Positions 8,239 to 15,610 are shown, counted from the first letter of the stretch. The stretch is DNA of 17,894 nt from Calditrichia bacterium (GCA_027039465.1 JALWEA010000044.1:1-17894), one strand, 5' to 3'. The notes: generated by a model from the letters alone, not told the origin. Translations and numbers: made by a program.

Positions 8239-8302
8239 ATCGTACAATATTTGTTAATATTATACGATAGCATCGTATAGTTTGCAAATTTTTTTATACG
8301 AT
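8239..8302. promoter_or_regulatory. Cluster of four TATACGAT half-sites, likely operator
   Basis: TATACGAT or its reverse complement occurs at 8261-8268, 8272-8279 and 8295-8302 exactly, and at 8239-8246 with one mismatch (ATCGTACA). The middle two form a perfect palindrome with a three-base centre. Orientation alternates along the cluster. The outer left site also pairs with 8261-8268 through an AATATT inner stem (13-base arms, one mismatch, TGTT loop). The palindrome occupies the spacer of the minus-strand promoter, as expected for a repressor site. The binding protein is unknown; the AAA protein's own winged helix is one candidate. Confidence 0.6.
8259..8287 (-). promoter_or_regulatory. 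Sigma70-type promoter of the AAA-DUF4143 gene
   Basis: On the minus strand TTGCAA (8287-8282) is followed after exactly 17 bases by TATAAT (8264-8259), a perfect -10. Transcription would begin near 8252, giving a leader of about 44 bases to the ATG at 8208. The -10 overlaps the right end of the palindrome, so binding there should block polymerase. Confidence 0.6.
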
Positions 8303-8471
8303 AAAAATGAAGAATTGTGATTTCATTTGATCCTACAATTTAAGATTTGTGAATGCACTGCTCAAAAAATAAAAATTAATTGAAATCTCAAAACTTTTTA
8401 GTATGGTTTTGAAGATAAATAATGTTAGTTTAAGTTTAATTTTTAATAATTCTTTTACGGGATAATCCCAG
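8303..8471. other. AT-rich spacer before the nucleotidyltransferase gene
   Basis: This stretch is very AT-rich with no coding signal. A weak plus-strand promoter match exists (TTGAAA at 8380-8385, 16 bases, TATGGT at 8402-8407). A small palindrome GGGATAATCCC (8459-8469) sits just before the downstream ATG, where a ribosome site would be expected. CAAAAC/GTTTTG arms flank 8390-8412. None of these is strong. Confidence 0.35.
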
Positions 8472-8825
8472 ATGAATGGCAATAAAAATTTTACCGAATA
8501 TTTAAATCAAATTTTGGCATCGTTAAAAACAATAGATCCAAAACTCGTTATGATATTTGGCACGTTCTCAAAAGGGATTGTTAATGAAAATAGCGATTTG
8601 GACTTACTCGTTGTATTAAATCAAACTGAAATTCCAAAAAATTATGATGAAAAATTAGAGATGAAATTAATGGTTAGAAAACTAATACGTGACATTAATA
8701 AAAAAATACCTATCGATTTAATCGTTTACACAATTCCCGAATACGAAGCATTCAGAAAAGGTCACAGCTCTTTTTCGAAAGAAGTTATGAAAACAGGAAA
8801 AATTATTTATGAAAAACTAAGCTGA
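8472..8825 (+). CDS. Minimal nucleotidyltransferase (MNT/DNA polymerase beta-like), orphan
   Basis: This 117-residue protein has the minimal nucleotidyltransferase fold. The signature GTFSKG is followed by NSDLDLLVV with Asp42 and Asp44, and the third metal ligand is Asp82 in PIDLIVY. All three catalytic acids are present. Such proteins usually pair with a HEPN-domain gene as a toxin-antitoxin module, in which the MNT antitoxin AMPylates the HEPN RNase; some act otherwise. No HEPN gene lies on either side: upstream is the divergent AAA gene and downstream, 49 bases away, is the convergent Rieske gene. The usual small serine of the GS motif is replaced by threonine. The gene is AT-rich like the AAA gene. 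There is no clear Shine-Dalgarno; GGGA at 8459-8462 is the nearest purine run. The fold is confident; the role is unknown. Confidence 0.85.
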   Translation: MNGNKNFTEYLNQILASLKTIDPKLVMIFGTFSKGIVNENSDLDLLVVLNQTEIPKNYDEKLEMKLMVRKLIRDINKKIPIDLIVYTIPEYEAFRKGHSSFSKEVMKTGKIIYEKLS

Positions 8826-8874
8826 TGGATGGGTTCGCTACACCAAAATCAACTTACTTCCCGTAAACTACATT

Positions 8875-9183
8875 TCAGCCCACATCCACAAACACTTCTC
8901 CGTTTTTCTCACGCACATCAAACCGCTTTAACTTCAACTGCGGGTTGCCCGTAAAACTGCCGTCGGAAAGATTGAACTTCCAACCGTGGTACATGCAGAT
9001 GAGTCGGCCGTCCTTAATTACACCATGGCTCAACGGTGCGCCCTGATGCGGACAAGAATCTCTGAAAGCCAGCACTTGCCCCTGATAACGGATCAGAACG
9101 ATTTTTTTATCGTCAACCCGAACAGCCAACGGTTTATTTTCTTTGACTTGTGCGCTGCTGGCAACTTTGACCGGCTTGCTCAC
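8875..9183 (-). CDS. Rieske [2Fe-2S] ferredoxin
   Basis: This single-domain Rieske protein has 102 residues. Cluster ligands are Cys44 and His46 in SCPHQGAPLSHG, and Cys63 and His66 in CMYHGWKF, with the standard 16-residue gap. The lack of a catalytic domain, signal peptide or membrane anchor makes it a soluble electron carrier of the NirD/BphF type. It starts with GTG, whose first base is the last base of the upstream hydrolase stop (TAG then GTG sharing G9183). Translation is therefore likely coupled to the metallo-hydrolase, and no separate ribosome site is seen. No oxygenase or reductase partner is encoded nearby, so its redox partner is unknown. The pairing suggests electron transfer linked to the hydrolase's pathway, but this is inference. 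Confidence 0.93.
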   Translation of the reverse strand: MSKPVKVASSAQVKENKPLAVRVDDKKIVLIRYQGQVLAFRDSCPHQGAPLSHGVIKDGRLICMYHGWKFNLSDGSFTGNPQLKLKRFDVREKNGEVFVDVG

Positions 9184-10025
9184 TACAGAGAAACTTCCTC
9201 GCTCAGGCTAAATCCCTTGTCGGTTTTTACGACCCGACCGGCGGCACGAAACGGGTCATGCTCAAAAACAAGAATCCAGTTTTCTTCAACCGCTTGCGGT
9301 AACAGGCGTTTCTTTTCTTCAAGCGTAATGAGCGGATTATTGTCGTAGGCCATAATGTAAGGCAGCGGAATGTGCGAAACAGTAGGCATTAAATCGGCGC
9401 AATAAAGCAGGGTTTGCTCTCCGTCCGAAACTTTGACTAATTGCATGCCATGGGTGTGGCCAAACATGACCAAAACTTCGATGCCAGGAAACAATTCTTT
9501 GGGGCCGTCTAATTGTACTAACTGTCCGGCTTCTTCAATGGGTTTGAAATTTTCGGGCATGTAACTGGCCCGATCTTTTTCGCTGGGATTATTGGCCCAG
9601 TACCATTGCTCGCCCTGAATGTAATATTTTGCGTTGGGAAAGGTCGGCTGCACTTGTCCGTCTTTAATCGTAGTTGCTCCGCCGGTGTGGTCAAAATGCA
9701 AATGGGTGATAATCACATCCGTGACATCTTCAACCTTGATGCCATGCGCTTGTAAATCCTTTTCCAGATCATGCGCTTTATGATTCACATTGTAAATATT
9801 GCTCAATTTTTCATTCAATTTATGGCCGACGCCCGTATCCACCAAAATCAGGCGATCATCACTTTTAATAACCATAACGCGCATGGCCAAAACAATACGA
9901 TTCAATTCGTCGGCCGGATTGGTTTTACTCCACAGAACTTTAGGTACCACGCCGAACATGGCGCCGCCGTCCAAGCTGACATAGCCGGTTTCCACCGTAA
10001 ATATTTCATAATTTCCGATTTTCAT
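9183..10025 (-). CDS. Metallo-beta-lactamase fold hydrolase, lactonase-type
   Basis: The 280-residue protein carries the metal-binding HLHFDH motif (His108, His110, Asp112, His113), a further His in GHTHG (190-194), Asp211 in CADLMP and His256 in FEHDP. This set fits a dinuclear metal site. Length and arrangement resemble the AttM/AiiA-like N-acyl homoserine lactonase-related group, but those names cover many hydrolases, so the substrate stays open. There is no signal peptide, so it is probably cytosolic. The ATG at 10025 is chosen because GGAGG (10035-10031) precedes it by five bases; the frame continues upstream to 10070 but without a ribosome site. It is the middle gene of a likely three-gene minus-strand unit, after the alpha/beta hydrolase and overlapping the Rieske gene. 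The 82-base gap before it contains a 14-base AT palindrome (10045-10058). Confidence 0.9.
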   Translation of the reverse strand: MKIGNYEIFTVETGYVSLDGGAMFGVVPKVLWSKTNPADELNRIVLAMRVMVIKSDDRLILVDTGVGHKLNEKLSNIYNVNHKAHDLEKDLQAHGIKVEDVTDVIITHLHFDHTGGATTIKDGQVQPTFPNAKYYIQGEQWYWANNPSEKDRASYMPENFKPIEEAGQLVQLDGPKELFPGIEVLVMFGHTHGMQLVKVSDGEQTLLYCADLMPTVSHIPLPYIMAYDNNPLITLEEKKRLLPQAVEENWILVFEHDPFRAAGRVVKTDKGFSLSEEVSL

Positions 10026-10107
10026 TTTTGCCTCCGTTGTAAAAGATAAAATTTTATCCGTACCGCTCAATCTTCACGCCGTTTGGTGCGCTAAATCCGT
10101 GCAATCT

Positions 10108-10953
10108 TTAATATTTCAGATGATGATCAAACCACGACTCCGTCAAATCCCGCGCAATATAATAGGCTTCGCTGCCCACTTCGAACGGGTGTCGGATGCC
10201 GAAAGTATGATCGGTGTTTTCAATAATCTCCAGACGTTTGGAAGGCGCTCCGCAATTTTCATACAATAATTTGCTTTCCTCTGCAGGAATGGTTTTATCC
10301 GCATCGCCATGAATAAATAAAGCGGGTGCTTCCAATTCCTTAATCCGTTCCGGCAAATCATAGCGATCCCTGTTTGCTTCCAAATCCTGCCAGTAACTCC
10401 AATTAACCTTCAGCGGACGCTTTAACGTTTTGCTTTCCACTTCAAGGTAACCCTGTTCCCGCCATTGCTTTAACTGCTCGTCCGAATATCGGAATAAATT
10501 ACCAACCGCAGCCCAGGTGACCACCGCCCCGATTTCATCTTTAAATTCCAATGCGGAAAGCAAAGCTACCGCAGCACCGCGGCTGTGGCCTAAAATGCCT
10601 ATACGTTCGGGATCGATTACCTGACGGCCGAGCTTCCCGTCAAGAATAGCCTGCACAACGGTCTGCACATCCTCAAGTTCTTGCGAAATCGTATTGGCGG
10701 CAAAATCTTCAAACGCAGTAAAACTTTTCCCGTCCGGTCCGATGCCATTCTTGGAAAAGTTCATGCTTAAGGTGACATAATCACTGCGCGCCAACGAAGT
10801 TCCTAAGTCCGGAAAGAACCCCCAATCCTTAAAGCCTTTAAATCCGTGTAAAATAATAATTACAGGCGCCTGACTGGTACCTTCGCTGTACCTTAAGTCA
10901 AAATGAATAACCGAATCCGTTTTATTCGGTACGGTGAGTAAACGGCGGATCAT
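10108..10953 (-). CDS. Alpha/beta hydrolase (dienelactone hydrolase/peptidase S9-like)
   Basis: This 281-residue protein has the alpha/beta-hydrolase fold. The oxyanion-hole region is ILHGFKG (35-40). The nucleophile is Ser124 in GHSRG, the acid is Asp217 or more likely Asp219 in HGDADKTIP, and the histidine is His249 in TDHTFG. No signal peptide is present, so it should be cytosolic. The family hydrolyses esters, lactones or small peptides, and the substrate cannot be named. GGAG (10964-10961) lies seven bases before the ATG. A TATAAT box at 11030-11025 could start transcription about 65 bases upstream. It is followed on the same strand by the metallo-hydrolase, so two hydrolases with possible lactone or ester substrates may be co-expressed with the Rieske protein. 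Confidence 0.88.
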   Translation of the reverse strand: MIRRLLTVPNKTDSVIHFDLRYSEGTSQAPVIIILHGFKGFKDWGFFPDLGTSLARSDYVTLSMNFSKNGIGPDGKSFTAFEDFAANTISQELEDVQTVVQAILDGKLGRQVIDPERIGILGHSRGAAVALLSALEFKDEIGAVVTWAAVGNLFRYSDEQLKQWREQGYLEVESKTLKRPLKVNWSYWQDLEANRDRYDLPERIKELEAPALFIHGDADKTIPAEESKLLYENCGAPSKRLEIIENTDHTFGIRHPFEVGSEAYYIARDLTESWFDHHLKY

Positions 10954-11024
10954 AGCAATTCTCCAAAAATACTAAACGCAAAACAACTTTTTGAAAAACT
11001 TCTTTAATAGGCAATTTACATCGC

Positions 11025-11030
11025 ATTATA
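11025..11030 (-). promoter_or_regulatory. Possible -10 box for the alpha/beta hydrolase-led unit
   Basis: TATAAT is perfect on the minus strand at 11030-11025. No good TTGACA-like -35 is found at normal spacing; TTTAAC at 16 bases is the closest. The 161-base gap 10954-11114 otherwise shows no gene or strong structure. Confidence 0.35.
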
Positions 11031-11114
11031 CCGATCGATTGTATTGGTTAAACGATAGAAACCATTAAAATATTGCGGGCAATGAATAAAAAAGGTAAAG
11101 AAAAAACTCATGTT

Positions 11115-11465
11115 TTAAAACCGTTTCACAAAACTCGCTAATTTCCGTACTTGCTCTTCCGTAAGTTTTGGGAGGCCAGGCATCTTGCCTTTTCCATTGT
11201 GAATGATACCGGCAATTTGCGCTTCACTAAGATTATTATTGATTAACGACGGATTACCGTTCAATCCGTCGCCGCTCGTTCCGTGACAGGATGCGCAATT
11301 GTGTAAATACAGAATCATCGCTTGTTGATCACCCATACCGTGTTGCTCGGATGCCGCAGCCGAAGAGACAGCACCGAAAGGATTGCTCATCATTAAGTAA
11401 CCGATAATAACAATAAGCGCAACGACCATAAATGCCGTAAAAATGACAATCGGTTTATTATCCAA
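11115..11465 (-). CDS. Membrane-anchored small cytochrome c
   Basis: This 116-residue protein has an N-terminal membrane segment (about residues 6-26), a short linker and a class I cytochrome c domain. The haem site is CASCH (57-61) and the distal ligand is probably Met95 in GKMPGLP. The anchor should leave the haem domain in the periplasm, where the cytochrome passes electrons between respiratory complexes. I choose a TTG start at 11465 because GGAG (11474-11471) precedes it by five bases and no ATG lies between it and the membrane segment. The frame is open further upstream to 11510 but without a ribosome site. It lies alone, 161 bases upstream of the alpha/beta hydrolase on the same strand. 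Electron exchange with the nearby Rieske protein is possible only as speculation, since that one appears cytosolic. Confidence 0.85.
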   Translation of the reverse strand: MDNKPIVIFTAFMVVALIVIIGYLMMSNPFGAVSSAAASEQHGMGDQQAMILYLHNCASCHGTSGDGLNGNPSLINNNLSEAQIAGIIHNGKGKMPGLPKLTEEQVRKLASFVKRF

Positions 11466-11612
11466 GAAAACTCCGGTGTTATTAAATGTTATTAATTGCA
11501 AAAATAACAAATATTACATTCGCTTATTCAAATTTAATAAAATCGGGCTTAAAATCAAATAGTCCCGCAATGAATTCGATTCGTATTTTTGGCCAATCTT
11601 TAGTATTTTAGG

Positions 11613-11665
11613 TCGGTACGGCCATATTACGGAGACTGCGCATAAATGGAATATGCCCGTACCGA
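11613..11665. repeat. Large imperfect hairpin upstream of the cca gene
   Basis: CGGTACGGCCATATT (11614-11628) pairs with AATATGCCCGTACCG (11650-11664) with one mismatch, and a T-A pair extends it by one. The 21-base loop is 11629-11649. It is not followed by a long T-run on either strand (AAAA then CC on the right). It sits between the divergent cytochrome and cca genes, so it could be an RNA leader structure, a protein site or a palindromic repeat. Confidence 0.6.
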
Positions 11666-11704
11666 AAACCGTTTGATTCTTAAAAATTATTCTTAGAGGA
11701 ATGC

Positions 11705-13117
11705 ATGAAACCCGAAGAGTTATTTCATAAAATTTATCAAAGCGCAAAACGTTTGAATTTCCAAATTTACGTGGTTGGCGGATACGTGCGCGATAAACTG
11801 CTTGGCAAACAGGTTAAGGACATTGATTTTGTGGTGGTGGGCGATGCCATGAAGTTTGCCGATGCATTAAAAGAAGACCTGCATTTGCGTACCGTTGTTC
11901 GTTACCCGCGATTCGGTACGTTTATGGCCCGTTATTACGGATATCAATTGGAATTTGTAAATGCGCGGGAAGAATCGTATCAAAAAAATTCCCGTAAACC
12001 GGTTACCAAACAGGCCGATTTGTTTTCGGATTTAAGCCGTCGCGATTTTACGATTAATACCTTGGCCATGGATATTTCTCCGGAGCGCTTCGGCGAAATT
12101 ATCGATATTTACAACGGACGAAAGGATTTGCAAGACGGCATCATTCGCACTCCGCTGGATCCGGTTAAAACTTTTTCCGACGATCCGTTGCGGATGCTGC
12201 GTGCCATCCGTTTTGCGGCACAATTGGATTTTACCATCGAAGAAAAAACGTTTGCCGCGATTCAGGCCAATGCCCATCGGCTTTCCATTATTTCTCAGGA
12301 ACGCATTACGGATGAATTCAATAAAATTCTTATGACCGAAAAACCGTCCAAGGGTTTAAAACTATTGGATGAGAGCGGTTTGTTGAATGTTTTCTTTCCC
12401 GAACTGACGCGTTTGAAGGGTGTGGAACAACGTAAAGGCTTTCATCACAAGGATGTTTTTTATCATACGTTGGAAGTCGTGGATAATGTGGCGGCCAAAG
12501 GTGCGGACTTAAAACTGCGCTTGGCGGCACTACTGCACGATATTGGCAAACCCGCCACCAAACGTTTCGATGAACAGGCAGGCTGGACGTTTCACGGGCA
12601 TGAAGTTGTGGGCCAACGCATGGCCAAAAAGATCCTAAAACGTTTTAAATATTCCAATGACATCATTCAATATGTGTGCAAGCTGGTAGGGCTGCATTTG
12701 CGTCCCATGGCTTTGGTCGGTGAAGAGGTGACCGATTCGGCCATTCGACGTTTGATTTTTTTGGCCGGTGATGATTTGGATGATTTAATGACTTTGTGCA
12801 AAGCCGATATTACCTCTAAAATCCCGAGCAAAGTGAAACGCTATCTGCAGAATTACGATTACGTACTTAAGCGCATTAATGAAGTGGAAGAACGCGATCG
12901 CTTGCGTAATTTTCAGCCGCCGGTGGATGGAAATGAAATCATGCAGCGTTTCGGCTTGAAGCCAGGCCCTCAAGTGGGAAAAATCAAAAAATTTATTCTT
13001 GAAGCCATTCTAAACGGAGATGTGCCCAATGAACACGACGCCTGTCTCGATTATATTCTAAAACACAAAGACGAGCTCTTGAGTGACGGCGGAAATCGTG
13101 AAAAGAAAAATGGTTAA
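11705..13117 (+). CDS. cca: CCA tRNA nucleotidyltransferase / poly(A) polymerase family, with HD domain
   Basis: This 470-residue class II enzyme has the nucleotidyltransferase head: VVGGYVRD (23-30), metal-binding DIDFVV with Asp39 and Asp41, and RRDFTINTLA from Arg112. Next comes the RNA-binding neck (DDPLRMLRAIRFA) and a C-terminal HD domain with LLHDIGKP (His278, Asp279). The family adds CCA to tRNA 3' ends or adds A residues; sequence alone does not always separate these. The HD domain suggests phosphohydrolase activity on 2',3'-cyclic or similar ends. AGAGGA (11695-11700) precedes the ATG by four bases. The stop TAA falls inside a repeat element (GGTTAAG), so the repeat may define the C-terminus. 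The last 10 residues are polar and probably not structured. It stands alone in its transcription unit. Confidence 0.93.
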   Translation: MKPEELFHKIYQSAKRLNFQIYVVGGYVRDKLLGKQVKDIDFVVVGDAMKFADALKEDLHLRTVVRYPRFGTFMARYYGYQLEFVNAREESYQKNSRKPVTKQADLFSDLSRRDFTINTLAMDISPERFGEIIDIYNGRKDLQDGIIRTPLDPVKTFSDDPLRMLRAIRFAAQLDFTIEEKTFAAIQANAHRLSIISQERITDEFNKILMTEKPSKGLKLLDESGLLNVFFPELTRLKGVEQRKGFHHKDVFYHTLEVVDNVAAKGADLKLRLAALLHDIGKPATKRFDEQAGWTFHGHEVVGQRMAKKILKRFKYSNDIIQYVCKLVGLHLRPMALVGEEVTDSAIRRLIFLAGDDLDDLMTLCKADITSKIPSKVKRYLQNYDYVLKRINEVEERDRLRNFQPPVDGNEIMQRFGLKPGPQVGKIKKFILEAILNGDVPNEHDACLDYILKHKDELLSDGGNREKKNG

Positions 13118-13170
13118 GAGTTGAAGGGTTAAGGGGAAAGCGTATATCCATTATTCGTATAATCGTTAAG
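13112..13170 (+). repeat. Degenerate TTATTCGT-rich intergenic repeat, copy B
   Basis: Starting at the cca stop codon, GGTTAAG-type heptads are followed by AAAGCGT and the core TATATCCATTATTCGTA (13143-13159). That core matches 1087-1103 with one mismatch. The same strand and the same position just after a gene are seen for copy A. The rest of the 280-base gap to the next gene (to 13397) is AT-rich and lacks a clear gene; a weak promoter-like pair is TTGAAT (13304-13309), 18 bases, TATTAA (13328-13333). Confidence 0.65.
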
Positions 13171-13397
13171 CGTTGAATAGTTTATTGGCTGAATGGGATG
13201 TTTGGGATTGGGAACTGATTGTGGCTGAATTGCTGGCTAATGACCTAATATAATTTAATTTGGCTTAACCAATGAAAGTAAAAGTGATTTAAGCACATTT
13301 TTATTGAATTTTTTTTAAACCGCTTTGTATTAATAGCAACTTTTACTAAAATTACACGTTAATGTCTTGTAAAAAGAAAAGCAGGAAGGAATAATCG

Positions 13398-14153
13398 ATG
13401 TCTGAACAGGACAATAGCAACACCTTATTAGACCCGAATAATGAAATCAACCGGGCGGAAACCGAACCCAAACTTTCCGCCGGACAAAAACTTATCTACA
13501 TTTTCACGGATCCCCAAAAAACGTTGGCAACTTTACGAAATAACCCAACCTGGCTTTTGCCTTTGGTGCTCATTATGTTAATGACCGTCGCTTTTACCAT
13601 TGCCACCAAAGACCTTGTAATCGAATATCGTAAAGAAATCATTTTAAATTCCGAAAAAATACCGGAAGAACAAAAAGATTTGGCTTTGGAACGTCTGGAG
13701 AATATGACTCCCAAAGCATTTTACATTCAGAGCATCGGCGGTGGACTTGTCGGGCTAGTGCTGGTTTACTTATTCGCTTCCGGTGTTTTTATTTTGGTGG
13801 GCAATTTTATTTTAGGCGGTAAAGCCACGTTCAAACAGATTTTTTCCTTGTACGTGTGGGGCAATATGGTTTTGCTTGTGGAACTGCCGGTGAAAGGAGC
13901 AATGGCTTTGGCCAAAGGATCGGCGCAAGTTTACACGAGTCTTGCCGTATTGATGGATCCTTCCCAAAGCAAGACGGTATTGTTCCAACTTTTAAACGCG
14001 GTGGATATTTTTAATATTTGGCGCATTGTTTTGTGGGCCATGGGCTTTATGGTCATCTATCGCTTCAGTGCAAAAAAATCGTACATCGCCGTAATTTCCA
14101 TCTATGTGTTCTACGTTTTTTTAAACATAGGTTTGGGGCGGTTGTTTATTTAA
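13398..14153 (+). CDS. YIP1-family multi-pass membrane protein
   Basis: This 251-residue protein has a polar N-terminus and about five membrane segments (roughly 52-70, 113-139, 147-171, 205-223, 228-249), matching the YIP1 membrane family in length and pattern. The segment LYVWGNMVLL within the third helix is typical of the group. Bacterial members have no established function. AGGAAGGA (13383-13390) precedes the ATG by seven bases. It is followed within 16 bases by the TolC-type gene, making it the first gene of the efflux operon. It may help assemble or localise the exporter, but that is inference from position. Family assignment rests on topology and general resemblance, so it is less certain than its neighbours. 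Confidence 0.75.
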   Translation: MSEQDNSNTLLDPNNEINRAETEPKLSAGQKLIYIFTDPQKTLATLRNNPTWLLPLVLIMLMTVAFTIATKDLVIEYRKEIILNSEKIPEEQKDLALERLENMTPKAFYIQSIGGGLVGLVLVYLFASGVFILVGNFILGGKATFKQIFSLYVWGNMVLLVELPVKGAMALAKGSAQVYTSLAVLMDPSQSKTVLFQLLNAVDIFNIWRIVLWAMGFMVIYRFSAKKSYIAVISIYVFYVFLNIGLGRLFI

Positions 14154-14169
14154 AATGAGGAGTTTAAAA

Positions 14170-15582
14170 ATGAGGCACGCGATGTTACGCGCCGGAATAT
14201 TTTTCTTTGTTTTGCTTGGCCTTGGAATTACGAATTCTGCTAAAGCGCAGGATTCTTCTGCGACGCCTTTAAATCTTGAGCAATGCATCCGGCTGGCTTT
14301 GAAAAACAATTACACCATTCACAATTCTTATTATCTGAAAAAATCGTCGGATTACGATGTTTTGAAAAGCTACAAAGGTATTTTGCCGTCCGTTAATGTT
14401 TCAGTCGGACAAGGCAAGGTGGAAAACGGTCCTTCGGAATATCTTAGTAATGAGCCTGTAGATATTGATAATGAAGGAAATGTTATTTATAAACAAAGAA
14501 CCCGTAAGCTCCCCAGCACACATCGTTCTTCCAGCTCGGCCAGCTTATCAATCAGCCAAACCTTGTTTGACGGCGGAATTTGGTGGAATCAAATTCGCAA
14601 AAGCAAGGCCGACAACAAAGCATCCGAATACCAATATGAAAGCGACCGTAACTCCATCATTTTGCAGGTACAACAGGCCTATTTTGATTTAATCAAACAA
14701 CAAAAATTACTGGAAGTGTACGAGCTGGCTATCCAACGCAGCCAGGCCCAATTGGATCGCGCGCAAAGCATGTACAATTTGGGCGCAACGGCTCGTATTG
14801 ATGTTTATCGTGCCAAGGTCAATTTGGGAAACGACCGCATTAATTTTTTGAACCAGAAAAATGTGGTTTCCGAAGCAAAAAAGAAACTCAATATTCTATT
14901 GGGCCGCGATCCTTTAACGCCCGTTTCCGTCAAAACGGAGGTTAATATCAACCGTAGTCTTCCGTCTTTGGACGAAATGATTCAAACCGCCATGCAACAT
15001 CAGCCTCAATTAAAAAAGGATCTCATGGATGTGCGTGCACGCAGCCTTTCCGTTCGTATGGCCAAGGGCCTGAATTTCCCGCGTATTTCGGTTTATCTGA
15101 ATTACGACCGTTTCCATGAAAATACGATTAAAGTGTTTTCCGATTATGACCAGAACTACCAATTACGTTACGGGCTAAACGTCTCTTTTAACCTGTTCAA
15201 CGGATTTTCCGATTATGCCGATATTCAGAAAGCGGAATTGGGCCGCAAAATGGCCATGGAAGCTCTGGAAAATTACAAACGGACACTCAAGTCTCAAATT
15301 CATAAAGCGTACATGAGTTACAAGTCGACTCTGGAAATGATTAAAATCAACCGGGAGAATTTGGACGCTGCCAAAGAAGAATTGCGCCTTGCCGAGGAAC
15401 GGTACCAAATCGGAGCGGGCACGGCTTTGGATGTGCGCGATGCGCAGGTTAAATTAACGCGCGCCGAAGAAACACTGGTTTCCACCGAGTATCAGGCGCA
15501 GTTATTATTAGCCGAATTAGACAATCAAATGGGATTGACTTACGCTAAAATCAAAGATAAAATCGAAAATCAAACAAAATAG
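14170..15582 (+). CDS. TolC-type outer-membrane efflux channel
   Basis: The 470-residue protein has a signal peptide (cleavage likely after AKA, residue 26) and the two-repeat outer-membrane efflux protein architecture. The characteristic opening NLEQCIRLALKNNYTI follows the signal, and long amphipathic helices with RAQSMYNLGATARIDV and RLAEERYQIGAGTALDV mark the two equivalent repeat positions. A trimer would form a beta-barrel plus periplasmic tunnel. I start at the ATG 14170 because AGGAG (14158-14162) precedes it by seven bases; an in-frame ATG at 14155 lies before that site. A small CGTAC/GTACG hairpin (15583-15597) follows the stop and partly overlaps the ribosome site of the adaptor, which could tune its translation. 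Confidence 0.95.
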   Translation: MRHAMLRAGIFFFVLLGLGITNSAKAQDSSATPLNLEQCIRLALKNNYTIHNSYYLKKSSDYDVLKSYKGILPSVNVSVGQGKVENGPSEYLSNEPVDIDNEGNVIYKQRTRKLPSTHRSSSSASLSISQTLFDGGIWWNQIRKSKADNKASEYQYESDRNSIILQVQQAYFDLIKQQKLLEVYELAIQRSQAQLDRAQSMYNLGATARIDVYRAKVNLGNDRINFLNQKNVVSEAKKKLNILLGRDPLTPVSVKTEVNINRSLPSLDEMIQTAMQHQPQLKKDLMDVRARSLSVRMAKGLNFPRISVYLNYDRFHENTIKVFSDYDQNYQLRYGLNVSFNLFNGFSDYADIQKAELGRKMAMEALENYKRTLKSQIHKAYMSYKSTLEMIKINRENLDAAKEELRLAEERYQIGAGTALDVRDAQVKLTRAEETLVSTEYQAQLLLAELDNQMGLTYAKIKDKIENQTK

Positions 15583-15610
15583 CGTACTAAATGTACGGGA
15601 GAAAATTAGG

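Noticed and set aside
10026..10070. Longer N-terminus for the metallo-hydrolase
   Set aside because: The upstream residues are not family-like and the GGAGG site lies within this stretch, pointing to the start at 10025.
8875..11465. Respiratory complex made of the Rieske protein and cytochrome c (bc1-like)
   Set aside because: The Rieske protein is a soluble ferredoxin type without anchor or export signal, and no cytochrome b is present.
11514..11747. Minus-strand frame overlapping the cca start
   Set aside because: It overlaps the cca start, runs through the hairpin and resembles no protein family.
14155..14169. Earlier ATG for the TolC-type gene
   Set aside because: It lies before the AGGAG site; starting at 14170 gives a standard signal peptide and good spacing.
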